A stretch of DNA of 64,000 nucleotides from Aquatica leii (GCA_035610365.1 CM069432.1:229670532-229734531); one strand, 5' to 3'; counted from the first letter of the stretch, positions 24,201-41,552 are shown. Numbers and translations are program-made. Notes: generated by a model from the sequence alone, not told the origin.

Positions 24201-27200
24201 AATGAAATTTTCATAAGGTTGAATTTGTGACGAAATTAAGCTCCAATTTTTCTCCCGTGTAATTCTATTTATGAATATGTTAGTGGCGTAGCTTTACATA
24301 AGCGATCGTCGTGATGCTTCATTTATACACTATTTGTTCACAGACCACAATTCACATCCTAACAGTGTATACAGGGTTCGTTTTTTTCACATTTTTTTGA
24401 GTATTTTAGCAATGTCATCCTACATCAAGTTTATCGTAAGCAAAGACAAAATCATATGTACACACAACCGCTTACACAAAAAAATCATACTATACAAACG
24501 AAAAGCGTTTACTTTCCAAACTAACCTAGACAATTTTTAAAAACTTTTCTTCAACGAAAAAACCGTAACCTAAAATAAACGTCCTAATACGATGGAGAAT
24601 AATAAAAATTATATATCTGATGACGATTTATACTTTGAGCAAGATACTGCGTTAGTCTGTTATTCAAAAACGTCTATATTAGTTACTAACTCCAAAATTA
24701 TAATCAATATAATTACGTAATCAATCACCGTCTAATTAACAGATAATGACGTTAAATTATGTTTTTCGCCGATCAAAAATTATTACATAAATAATATATG
24801 ATCTGAAATTAATGATTGTTAAAGTTGATCTGTTAAGCACATCTGCAGCTTGAGCACTAAAACTGAAAATTATAGTGAGTTAAAAATCCGATTTAATAGA
24901 AATCAAATAAAAATCCTCTACATGAAACTAACATAAATTTCATCGACAAATACCGTCGTAAATAAGAAAAACGAAAAGTAAATAAACAAGTATAAAGGTA
25001 TAGACATAAAATATGCATGCATACATTGGGCCTAAAAAATTTATAAAACGTAAACTGTTTTATAAGCTAATAATCAGTAGTAAAAGTAACATTTTGAACA
25101 TTGAACACATTTTGACATTAGTGAGTTCTATCGCAATATAGTACCGATTTCTTTCGTTGTATTACTGCTTTGTCTAACACAAGAATAAAAGCATTTACAT
25201 TTAATGCACTACACATTACCCCTAGGCGTTTACACGATAAATTGTCAGTTGCATAATTACATACTTAAAAAACTAAATTACTAATATGTATGTATGAAAT
25301 ATGCTTTAGAACAAGGTTTACGCGATATTTAAGAAAGTTGAAGTAGATAAAACTATTCCGTTTGTAAGTGGTGTCAAAATTTTTAGGGCAAGCAGTATTT
25401 GTATTAGAAAAAAAGAAAAAAATCAACTTCTCTTAGTGTAAAAAATAATTATAAACAAGAAGTAATTCAATATGTGATGCGACAATGCTTAATGGTGACA
25501 AAACTTAAACTATTAAGAAGTATGAAGTGCGTGTGTATGCGAAAGTCCTATTCCTATTAAAACAATAAATTGAAATAAACATCTCAAAAGTACAATGAAC
25601 GCAATTCACTTTTGAATTTCACTTCACGCTAAAAACACACGAAGCTGAAGTACATGTTTTTATTATTTGTTCTGGAAATTACAATATTCAAAATGAGACC
25701 GACTTCCACAGATGTCATATCCTAACAAGGCAGTCCCCTTGGTTTCGCATGCATCTCTTTTTGCTCGAAAGACAAAGCAGACTTCTCCTCCAACCACATG
25801 CAATTTATAATAAACGACTTTAATTCCATGTTACAAATGAGATCACGTTTTCTCTTCTCATATTCGTTCCCGTTGTAATTTTGCAGTTTTTTGCTGGTGG
25901 TTGTAAAAAATCTTGAATTTTATTTTTTATTAAGTATATATTAATAATCACAATGTATCTATAATGCGAATCTGTAAAATTTAGCGACCATCAAGCTAAA
26001 ATAAATTGTTCTGTCAATGTTATAAACTTTAGTTAATATCGAATACAGGAGAAAAAGAGACATGAAGAATTACCGATATTAGTAATATATCGGAACTTTG
26101 TCTGCAGTTGCCAACTTATTATCTATTTGTTGATGCAGAGCACGCGTTTTTGATGGCAGTAAAAGTTATGGGTAAGTGACAAAGCAGACGACAGTCAACA
26201 CATCGGTAGCACGTGAGCGTCCATATTATTTTAAAAGAAAAAAAAATATATGTACGTATAAAATATATAATTGATGACAAAAATAAAATATGCAATGTTT
26301 AATTAAATTAAAAGCTGTACATATTTACACACCTAAAACGTTTACTAATTAAAAACGATACCGCTGTACCGTAAATATTTTTCCTGCATATTATATTTTC
26401 TTTCCTAAAAAGAATCGTCACACATTTTCAGCAAATTGTATATCAAATATTAAATGGAAAAAGTTTACCGACTTCAATAAACGCCCTCGACATCTTTTTT
26501 GTTTCTTCGCGAAAAGTAGAAAAGTTTGTATAAGGTATAACTGTACGAGAATTTCAAGTTCGAGTCTTATAAATTTAAGCGAATTTGTAGATTTTTTATC
26601 TACAAATTAAGATCTCGCATGACAAAAAAAAACAAACAAATAATTAAATTAAGTTTATAGCTTTACGTTTAATTCCTAAATAAACATAAAACAATATTCA
26701 ATTTTACCTATACTTATCTCTATTATAAAATACTTGATTGTAAAATGACGTAAAAAACATTTAATCGAATGTGTACGGTTAAAGAAAATTTCTGGTATTT
26801 AGTTAAATCTAAAAACTTGTAGCCCATAGCGTGTTAACTGCCTGATTACTTCTGTTTTAATATTTGGCTGTAAATAATCTCTTAATCAGGGGGAAAATCA
26901 ATTTTTGCAATGCTATGACTATAAAGCATAAAGATGTTTAAGTTGTTGTCTTTTATGCTAATAATTAAATTGATCAACTACGTAATATTTATTTTTAAAA
27001 TGTGTTCCTAAACTAGTGATGTGCCCAGAGTTACAATAAACTAAAAGAACTTTTTCTTCTAAAGCAATGTCCACCTTCCAAACCGATTTTTAGCCACTCC
27101 GCGATTAAGATACTCTGTGTATTCCAGATACGACACTACACTTTTTGTGACCAAAGAATTTTTTCTTTTAAATTCTTACAAACCGAGAAAAGTTTTTCTA

Positions 27201-27957
27201 CGTCCCCTTAATTTAATAGATAAGTCAAGAGTCAGCTTTACTTCTGCTTTACGACGCTATAAAACAGCACTTTTTACAGTGCATAAAGTCTTACTGAATT
27301 CAAAAAACTTGCCTGTGATGTGTTAAAAGTAAACTTTTGTCTCCAAAGCGATTCAGCGCCAATGAGAAGCTGTCAGTAATAAATGATATTCTTATTCTTA
27401 TCGTATCCTCCAAATTTTACCCTCCATCAAGCAGAAACTATTTCCATTGCATTGATAAATCTATTCAACATTGGTGAAAGGACCTTACTACTACTGTATG
27501 TTGTAATCTATTGTTTTTGATTGCGTTAAATTGCAAGCAAGCAAAATGCGTAGTTCGCCACTGAACTGTTCAACTATATCAGTATTTCTTCGAAAACGGT
27601 TAATAAAACCAGTTAAATGTATTTATGTATGTATTTATAAAAATAAAAAAACGAAAACAAATCAATACTATTTTATTTCAAATTTATTAAATGATTTGAA
27701 GGTCATTGCTTTGTTATTCAATAATTGAAAAAATGTAGGTAAATAAATACTTGAAATAGTTGAATAGTTGTGACTATGAATGTTGCCAAACTAGCGCAAT
27801 CAAAAACGCTTGAAACTGTACTTCCTATGATTATATTCAACCTTTCGGCAAACGCTTATAAAAAGTACAACTATTTTCTAAAATACGTTCTTAATTTACA
27901 AGCACGAAGATTGAGGATTTAAGCATCTCTTCTTTGTCCCTTTATGTTTAAAAAAAT
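21251..27957. other. AT-rich mnb intron, mostly featureless
   Basis: About 6.7 kb of AT-rich sequence with no gene I can support, apart from the low-A+T coding-like patch at 25722-25829. Confidence 0.55.
25722..25829 (-). other. short coding-like patch, unidentified
   Basis: On the minus strand an ATG at 25829 opens a 35-codon frame: MELKSFIINCMWLEEKSALS, FEQKEMHAKPRGLPC, then a stop. After the stop the same frame continues for more than 25 codons (DMTSVEVGLILNIVIS...). A second minus frame is also open through the patch (VCFVFRAKRDACETKGTALL). The composition departs from the surrounding AT-rich intron. Both frames being open suggests either a real short exon or constrained non-coding DNA. 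I cannot assign a family. Confidence 0.2.
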
Positions 27958-28985
27958 ATGATCAATGCAGCAATTAACAGTAAGATACACCCACTTCCGG
28001 TTTCTTTATCAAACCCATCTGTTGACAAAGAGAATATAAAAATCCAGCTCGACACCAAATTTCAAGTTATTAGGACTTTTGGTTCGAGAGTTATCGTGGG
28101 TACATCCAAAGATAATTTAAATAAGATGCAGCACTCCGTATAGAAACAAGTCAAATATCTAATAAACTGTTAATGTTAGAAATTTTTTTTATTGCAATAA
28201 TTTATTAAGAAGAATTAACTCTATAAGAAACTGTAAAAATAATTCAAATATTTTACATACGTACAAAATTATAAATTATAAGAAAAACTGTTAAAAATGG
28301 CAGATACACCCACTTCCGGTTTCTTTATCAAACCCATCTTTTGGTAAAGCCGAGAGAATATGAAAAGCCAGCTCCATACCAAACTTCAAGTAATTAGGAC
28401 TTTTGGTTCGAGAGTTATCGTGGGTACATCCGAAGATAATTTAAATAAGATGCAGCACTCAGTATATAAACAAGTCTTAAGAATTTAGAGAAAAATTGTC
28501 ATTTTTTAACGAATCTTGTTTTCCGTCCAAGATAAAGAATTTCTTTCTAAAAAAATCGTCGTAGGCAGGATTCGAACCTAGGATCATATATTGAATTGAC
28601 TTTCAATTATAAATCAAATATCTAATAAACTGTTAGTTAACTCTATAAGAAACTAAAAACAATTCGAATAATTAACATACGTACGAAATTATATAAGAAA
28701 AGCTGTTAAAAATGGCGGATACACCCACTTACGGTTTCTTTATCAGACCCATCTTTTAAAAGAACCGAGAAAGTATGAAAAGCCAGCTCCATACTAAATT
28801 TCAAGTTACTAGGACTTTTGGTTCGAGAGTTATCGTGGGTACATCGTTACACACAGACACACAGATACCCAAAATATTTTTGTCAAAAATACATTTTTCT
28901 GATTCAGGGGACCTTGAAACGTAAAATTATGCAATAAAGATTTTTAAAAAAAATTGCGATCGCTATACTTTTCTTATAGGACAGT
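27958..28985 (+). repeat. repeat family A, three partial units in tandem
   Basis: The landmark ATACACCCACTTCCGGTTTC and the following TTTTGGTTCGAGAGTTATCG recur in three successive units (around 27990, 28306 and 28722), all in the same orientation, with spacings of roughly 320 and 415 bp. The first two units share an end, GATAATTTAAATAAGATGCAGCACTC, not present in the solo copies; the third has the CACAGACACACAG stretch and GACCTTGAAACG end of the solo copies. The third unit includes GGATTCGAACC at 28568-28578, preceded by TTCTAAAAAAATCGTCGTAGGC. On the minus strand this reads as a tRNA T-arm (GGTTCGAATCC), 3' acceptor-like CCTACGACGA and a TTTTTTT run. No intact tRNA 5' half is visible. Confidence 0.85.
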
Positions 28986-29623
28986 AAAAAGGTAAATATA
29001 CCAGTTATCATTCGATTAAAATTAGATTCTTTCATTGTCAATTGTAAAACGTGATACAACATGAGCGTATATATACTTGTAAGTACATACAATGAAAAAA
29101 AAAAAGAATTGCCTCTCGAATTTTTACCAGACAAAAAATCCAAAATCGGACAATGCGTGTTTAGATTCCAAAAACTAGAGCATTAGTATCATATATACCT
29201 CTTAAAAACAGAACTGTAGTTTGATAAGGTAACAAAACTCTGAGATAATTTTGGTCTATAACACCACAAAAAGTTGAGTAGACAGACACAGTTGACAAAA
29301 TGTGTGAATCATACTCAGTCTCTCCTGTAACGACATCACTTTTAACTTTTTTGAATATCGCTGGTATAAATGCTCAAATATTCCGTGTTTTTGTCTAAAT
29401 TTCGAAAATCCTCACCTGGAGAAAAGAAACCTCCCACCAAAAAACGTGAAACATTTTGCATGTATGGACGAAAAAAGAATTTGTTCAATACAATGAAATG
29501 TGACCAGTGGGGCAAAGTTTATTTCAAAATAAAATTTTTTTCGCGAGCCGCAATTAAATACGTATTTAATAAGACATTTTGAAACACATGCGGAACAATA
29601 ATAATTTTTTAAAATATAATAAC

Positions 29624-30718
29624 TAGAGAGCGGAATATATGCAAAGTGCATATAGATGCATATATTGCATATTTTTGCTTATTTCAAACAACATTGCATG
29701 TTTAAGCTAAACACGATTTATTTTGCATATTCTAAAAATAAATTAATATGAAATTTTAAAATTTCACTGTCTTACAATAAATTAGGTCGAATTTTATAAC
29801 TTGAAACGGTATGAACGAATTCTGGACTTTCCCGTTTCTACCTGAATAACAATGCGACAAAAGATTGCATTACAATGTCATTGAATTTGTTTCAGAAATT
29901 GAGGGGTTTTTCAAGAAAAAGATTATTAGCATAGTATTCAAAATACGTATTGTTAAATAATATTTACGTAGAAACAATTTCTAAAAATAAAGTAAGTACT
30001 TACCTGCTTTAAAGAGACTAATACTATTTTTTTCGTTTTCCGAAAACATTTGTTTAAAGTAATATCGTGATAGTGCTTTTAAAGTGTTTTGTATATTTTA
30101 AATTAAAATATGTCTACCATTCAAAAAAGTGCATCGATGAAGTGTTTTCCCGAGTTAAAGTTAAGTGGAGAGAAAGTATTTTGCAAGGCCTGTTCTAAAA
30201 TCGTAAGTTACAATCATTTTGACATGTCATTATCTTAAAATTTACGTAGGTATCAGAATTCCATATAATATGCTTCTTCGCATAAGAGCAATTTCAGAAA
30301 AAAAGTTCAAGTCTGTCACATTTTTCACGTTTTTAAAAATATAATATCTGACTGTGTGGACTTTAAAAACTCCTGTTTAGTTTAGTAAATTCGTCAAATT
30401 GTAGCTTTTGTTAATATGAAAATTGATTTCTCTTTGGTGCATGAACATTTTTTCTTCTACAGATTTTCTGTGAGAAGAAGTTTCAAGTCGACAAACATTT
30501 AAAAATAGTGAGTCATAAGTTGAAGCTAAAAAAATAGCATATGTATTAAACATAAATGTGTCTATTTAAGATTTTGTTTTATTTATGAGTATTTTTAATA
30601 AATATGCATTTGCATATTTAGGAAAATTTAGAAAAAATAGCTGCATATTTTTAGCAAAAGTAATGCATATATATGCGCATATTTTGGTAATGCTTTGTTG
30701 CATATATTCCGCCCTTTA
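29624..30718 (+). mobile_element. nested hAT element with perfect 8-bp target duplication
   Basis: Left TIR TAGAGAGCGGAATATATGC and right TIR (read inward) TAAAGGGCGGAATATATGC differ at two positions. The element is flanked by ATAATAAC on both sides (29616-29623 and 30719-30726), a perfect 8-bp duplication as made by hAT transposases. Both subterminal regions are packed with TGCATAT/ATATGCA motifs, like the subterminal binding sites of this superfamily. Inside is a two-exon zinc-finger reading frame, but no catalytic transposase region, so the element is non-autonomous. The perfect target duplication suggests a fairly recent insertion. Confidence 0.9.
30110..30537 (+). CDS. two-exon BED/CGGBP1-like zinc-finger frame within nested hAT
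   Basis: Exon 1 (30110-30202) starts at ATG and encodes MSTIQKSASMKCFPELKLSG then EKVFCKACSKI, ending at a consensus donor GTAAGT. A 260-nt intron ends in TTCTTCTACAG (30461-30462). Exon 2 (30463-30537) continues in frame: IFCEKKFQVDKHLKIVSHKL, KLKK, stop. The spliced product is 55 residues with CxxC...HxxxxxH spacing, as in the BED-type/CGGBP1-like DNA-binding fingers found at the N-terminus of several hAT transposases. No catalytic or dimerisation domain follows before the right TIR. The splice sites and frame are inferred from sequence only. It may be the surviving first exons of a deleted transposase, or a short DNA-binding protein in its own right. Confidence 0.6.
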
Positions 30719-30832
30719 ATAATAACACAAAAATGAATAGAGAACTCGGGTACATTTATCGAGAGCCACAAATAATCCTTCAAAGAGCCGCATGTGGCTC
30801 GCGAGCCGTAGGTTGGCCCCGCTGGTATAGTG

Positions 30833-31440
30833 TATTTCATTCTCTGGTGTTTTATTGAATATCATTGCTTTCCTCTTATCCATGTTAACTTCCTTATGCC
30901 TGTTCTCTATCTCCTCTATCTAAGCCTTTATGAGTTTTTGCATTTTTCTTTTACTGTTTGTGATTAGAACTATGTCATCAGCATATAGTAGTGCATCAAT
31001 CTGAATTGGCTGCATATTTTTATATCCTATTGTGGTTTTCAGACCTTTGTTTTCTGTGACGTTTTTCTAAATCATATCCATTACTATTATAAATAGTAGC
31101 GGACTTAAACTGTCACCTTGTTTGTTTCCTATTTTTAGCTGTACGTCCTTTGATCTGATCCTATTTACTTTTATTTTAGCTTTTGTGTGTTTATATACTA
31201 AAATGACTAATTGTATTAAATTTCCAGAAACTTATAGTTTTTCTAATTATTCATATATTGTACATCTCTGTGCTGTGTCGAGTGTTGCTTGTAGATATAA
31301 ATACTATGATCAGTTTTTCTCCCGTTTCCATTTTCTTTTTTTCTATCATATTCCTTATATTATATATACCATATTATCATTGGTTTGTCTGGTTGTCCTA
31401 TCGTTATTAGTTTTGGCACTAATAATACTTTCTTTCTTCA
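30833..31440 (-). mobile_element. LINE reverse-transcriptase fragment
   Basis: Minus-strand blocks: DNMVYNIRNMIEKKKMETGE followed by KLIIVFID (RT motif A region); LKIGNKQGDSLSPLLFIIVM (the QGDxLSPLLF motif, about 31118-31060); and QPIQIDALLYADDIVLITNS (the YADD catalytic box, about 31013-30955), followed by MQKLIKA and MDKRKAMIF. A few stops and frame shifts interrupt it. The order, motif A then B then C, is that of a non-LTR reverse transcriptase. The fragment stops next to the right end of the hAT composite at 30824, so the downstream part is lost. It lies in the mnb intron, in the same orientation as the gene. Confidence 0.88.
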
Positions 31441-34340
31441 ACAGTTAAATTCAAAAACTTCCAGATTTTTTCATCTATAGTTTTAGAAAGTTAGCTTTTT
31501 CCGTTAGCATCTAACGTAAAAAAAATTGACATTTTCACATGAACACCTAAGTACTTTACATCCCGCACGTTACTAATTGAATAATAACCTAAATTGGTGA
31601 TTAAACAGCAGTTACATAATTTTCTCCTAAAATCAGGATACACAAAAACGCAGTTTCCGAATAAAATAAATCATCAAAACAAACCGCTTCCTCCGGTACT
31701 ATGCTAAACCATAAATAATACTGAGAAAATAAGTGAGAAAACCAGAAGTGACAGTAAGAAAGATATAAAAAATGCATGTAAAATTAAACACTTGGGACAA
31801 CCAAAAAACGTGTTGAAACTTACATACAAAAAAAAAACAACAAACATTCCTGTTTTTTCTTCGCGCTACGAATTGCGCTATTTAGTTTTAATAAAACTCA
31901 AATACCTTACTACAAAACAAAAGAAAAATTAAAAAAACAGTTTGATTTAAAAAATTCAGTGCAAAAAAATTGAAAAAATAAATATATTTATAAAAACAGA
32001 TTCACACAAAAATAAAAATATTCCGTTCTTTAGAAACAAATTAATTGCTTTATAAAGTGAAAATCCTAATTATCGACGATTATTCTAGGTGTGAAGCGTA
32101 TTTTCTTTTAGATGTAAAACATAATTGCAAAATAAACTTTAATTAAGATCTTTGTTTTCTTTAAAGAGATGTTTCTCTTTAAGATAGGCAATTTCCTTTT
32201 TACCGCATCCTATCTGTCATAACAAGATAATTCTTTATCTTACAATTATGTAAACATTATAAAAAAACACCTTTCCAACACTATAATGTTTTTCAAGAAT
32301 TAGAAGTTTAAAAGACCTCGTTTATTAAAAATTTTAATCTGAGTCTTTTTCAAACATTTAATTTTCCATTAATCCACCCTGCCACTAATGCAGTGCATTT
32401 AAGATCGATTTAATTTAAGCTGGGATGCTAGTAACTCAATATATCCAAAAGACGTCAAACACATATCCTTCCATCTTGTAAACGTCTTTAGTATAGTGCT
32501 GATAAAAGTTTGCAAGAAATAATTATTTATCCATTGCGCTAAATTGTTCGCTGCTTGTCACTAATTAAATTCCAATGCAAATTTCTTAATCTTTTCCGAG
32601 GGGTAAACCTCTGCGGAACATCGTGTACATCATAATTTATGTACTTCAATGTATTTGAAAACTTGAGAAATTTCGAAGTATTTCATAAACTTCAAATATT
32701 TCCATGACGTAAACAGTGTAGTGTAGCTAAAAAGATGCACCTTGGTCATGGTGTGCAGTTAAAATGTTGGAAATTCAAACGGTGTAAAAGAAGAAAAATT
32801 AATTCTAGAAGATACCGTAGCTGATGAAACCTTATTGTTAAAAGTCATATAAACGAACAGGTTTCTTTATCATTATGACATTAATTTGAAATAGCTACAA
32901 ACGGTAACAAATAGAATAAGTAAATAAAACTTACAAATAAAAGAAGACAACTTAAAGCTCATCGATAGTTACGGGGATAAATTTCTCCAGACAAATCAAT
33001 CATGAAACGAAGCATTAAAGAAACTAAATCACATCCTCAGCTCCAGATATTCTTGAAGATTAAACAATAATTCATCTTTTTCTCTTCGGCAAAGTAAATA
33101 TATGTGATTTGAAAGATTCTAGGTTTTTTCTAAGTGTTATAAATGAAGTACATACGCAATTTTAAAATGCCATTGCGGTTGTCTTTTTATTTCTAAAGTA
33201 CAGTGCTTCGAGAAAATACTCCTTCGTTCAAATCGATTTAATATTAGACAAAGCCTTAAAACTTTGTTAAGATCATAGAAAATTAAATTTCTTTTACAAT
33301 ACGCAAGCAAAAAAAAAGACAAAGAACATCTTACCACTACAAGAATTAATATTACTTTTCATTAACTTATTTTCCTTTTTTTGTTATATAAGTAAGTGAT
33401 TTTAAAAGTCTCGCGACAAAAATCAAGAATTATGAAATTAAAACAGGGAGAATTTTCTCAAATATGCAAAGCACTATTCTACATTTTCTGTAATAAATGC
33501 TTTTTGGAATTCACGTACCGCACAACTTAATTAAAGTGAACGAATAATTATTAACTTTTATTTCTTTTCATATTTGAATGTCAAGTCGTAAAAATATATT
33601 ACGCGAGGGGTAAAATCAAAAATTCGAAAAAAAATTTGAAGCAAGTTTTAAGTATTTTAAAACTACAATGTACATACAAATTGAATATAAGTAAAAATTG
33701 ATAAAAAAGGGGATTTTGTGGCACGAATAATAAACAGATTTTTTTAAGATAAAGCCCAGTTGTCCACTAGAATCGTGCAGTTTATATAAAAAAAAGTAGA
33801 CATATTTTTGTGTCCCCGCAATTTCTAATTTTCGTTTATCTGCTGCGGTTAGTTTTTTTTTTATTAAACGCCTATTTACGTTATTTTTCTAATGCGGGTG
33901 TATAGATAAAAGACATAAAAAATCCCTAACGATAATAGCAGTTTGAATTTATATTTTGGAATTAATAACATTATCTACTTTTTTAGAAATCTTGTAAATG
34001 AAGGACCAACAGTGTAAAATCGTCGACTAAGCAGAAAATTTAAGGGTTTTTCGCCGTGTTGAACTAACCATATATTTCCAACCAAACAATAAAACACACA
34101 CCATTTCATTTTTCTTATCTTATGATTACATTTATTAGTACAGTCGCCGACATCATGTAGCATAAATACAAATATTTCTGCATTAATTCAAATAAATTTT
34201 GTAAGAAATTTGCGTTTTATTGTATTTATTTCAACGTGTAAAAGCAAAACGAATTGAAAGATAGTTGGTAAATTAGATGTTTTCCAAATGCATTTTTAAA
34301 TGCATGCATGCATTTCGCCTTTACTACAATAACCGTTTAG
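31441..34340. other. AT-rich mnb intron, no gene seen
   Basis: No conserved protein recognised. Structural oddments are a hairpin TTAAAGAGA/TCTCTTTAA at 32161-32182 and an 18-bp perfect palindrome, AAATGCATGCATGCATTT, at 34298-34315. Confidence 0.55.
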
Positions 34341-34532
34341 AAATACAGTAATATACATATAAACGTAGTGATTGCGCGAAAAGGCTCAAGGCGAACAGTG
34401 AGGTCGCCGTGGCTGTTGCTATGCAATATCAGTAAGACCTTGGAACAAGTGGGGAATGAGAAGACAATAGAAAAAGCGGCGGACGTCACCCTCTCAAACT
34501 ACAGTGGCGGCGAATGTATAAATCCCTTTTAA
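34341..34532 (+). other. coding-like GC-richer island, unidentified
   Basis: A 63-codon frame without stop covers a patch much richer in G+C than its surroundings. It includes VVIARKGSRRTVRSPW and TLEQVGNEKTIEKAADVTLS then NYSGGECINPF and a stop. No ATG opens it, so if coding it would be an internal or terminal exon. I do not recognise the protein. It lies in the large mnb intron about 2.2 kb downstream (in mnb sense) of exon 36759-36967. Alternatives are an alternative promoter region or a transposon remnant. Confidence 0.2.
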
Positions 34533-40243
<5,711 letters not shown>

Positions 40244-40245
40244 TA

Positions 40246-40600
40246 CACAGTAAAAAATATATAGTTAAATTAACTACAATTTTTAGTTCCAGCAGGTCCA
40301 CTCCTATTTTTAGTAAATTTATCAAAACCTATGGAACCAACTTCAACAACAGCATAACTGTCAAACTGTACTACATTAATTGTAACAACAACAACATTTT
40401 GATACATGATTATCTAAAACTGCAATAATTGACATTATATGAGTTATTTCTACAACGTATTTTGTAAATTTACTGCTTATTGACCTAGCATTATCCCATC
40501 AGTAAAAGTAACTAAAAATACAGTTGCTATTTACTCTAACTAAGTAACTATTAAAATGTTGTTAAATAAAAGTGAAATTAACAAAATATTTTTTACTGTG
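40246..40600. mobile_element. Tc1/mariner-type MITE, copy 1
   Basis: A 355-bp element begins CACAGTAAAAAATATATAG and ends CAAAATATTTTTTACTGTG. Its inverted ends share CACAGTAAAAAATAT, and it is flanked by TA on each side (40244-40245 and 40601-40602). There is no coding capacity. It is nearly identical to the element at 41195. Confidence 0.92.
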
Positions 40601-40792
40601 TAGTACGCTTGTTTTTAAGACAGTACAGTTTAATTTACTAGTTGTTAGGCGTAACTCGTCGGTAAGTGATTTATTTACCGTTCTAGAAAGGTAAGTACAG
40701 GACAAGTAACGTGACAACTAGTTTGAACAAAAAATTAAAAAAAATAATAAAAACGTCATTTTGATACTGTAATAAGAGTAAGGAAAAAAAAC

Positions 40793-40970
40793 CATCGGCT
40801 ATCACTGATTACCATTCCAAGCTGATCAATCCCAAACTACACCAAGAAGTTTTGCTCGCAAGAGAAAGTATGAGAAACTATTCAACGTCATCGTCTATAG
40901 CGCTTCAGCACAAAAAAGCATCGGCTATCTCTCATTACCATTCCAAGCTGTTCAATCCCAAACTATACCA
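40793..40970 (+). repeat. local 52-bp direct duplication
   Basis: CATCGGCTATCACTGATTAC... (40793-40844) recurs at 40919-40970 with four substitutions and no gaps; starts are 126 bp apart. It lies between the twin MITEs. The intervening 74 bp are not duplicated. Confidence 0.8.
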
Positions 40971-41194
40971 ATTTTCGTCTTGATCAAAATTCACTTTCGA
41001 TCTCGGATTAGATTAACGCTTTTGAATTAGTTTTCAATTTTCAACTAATAAGTATTTTTCAAATACTTCGCAATTATATGCTGCGTGCCATACAACGCCA
41101 AGTATTTTAGTTACATTTTTTGTTTAACTATAAAGCGAGGTTTGCCTAAGACCTAATGTGCGGAGTTCGTAGACTATCTTATGAACATTACGTA

Positions 41195-41550
41195 CACAGT
41201 AAAAAATATATAGTTAAATTAACTACAATTTTTAGTTCCAGCAGGTCCACTCCTATTTTTAGTAAATTTATCAAAACCTATGGAACCAACTTCAACAACA
41301 GCATAACTGTCAAACTGTACTACATTAATTGTAACAGCAACAACATTTTGATACATGATTATCTAAAACTGCAATAATTGACATTATATGAGTTATTTCT
41401 ACAACGTATTTTGTAAATTTACTGCTTATTGACCTAGCATTATCTCATCAGTAAAAGTAACTAAAAAATACAGTTGCTATTTACTCTAACTAAGTAACTA
41501 TTAAAATGTTGTTAAATAAAAGTGAAATTAACAAAATATTTTTTGCTGTG
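41195..41550. mobile_element. Tc1/mariner-type MITE, copy 2
   Basis: A 356-bp copy of the element at 40246 in the same orientation, also flanked by TA (41193-41194 and 41551-41552). I count four differences: one extra A in an A run, two substitutions inside, and one A-to-G in the right terminal repeat (TTTTTTGCTGTG). The flanks outside the TA differ from those of copy 1, so this looks like a second insertion rather than a segmental duplication. Confidence 0.92.
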
Positions 41551-41552
41551 TA

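Larger units (their letters stand above)
29505..30824. mobile_element. older hAT-type MITE split by a nested hAT insertion
   Basis: The left end starts CAGTGGGGCAAAGTTT and has CGCGAGCCGCAA; the right end, read inward, starts CAGCGGGGCCAACCTACGGC and has CTCGCGAGCCACATGCGGC. This CAGnGGGGCC...GGCTCGCGAGCC pattern is typical of hAT termini. After removal of the nested 1095-bp element and one copy of its target duplication only about 217 bp remain, so the host element is a MITE. I do not see a clear 8-bp duplication around its own ends. Its right end abuts a LINE fragment. Confidence 0.75.

Noticed and set aside
28557..28640. Possible complete tRNA gene on the minus strand
   Set aside because: Only the T-arm and a T run are present; no A box, D-arm or pairing acceptor 5' strand was found.
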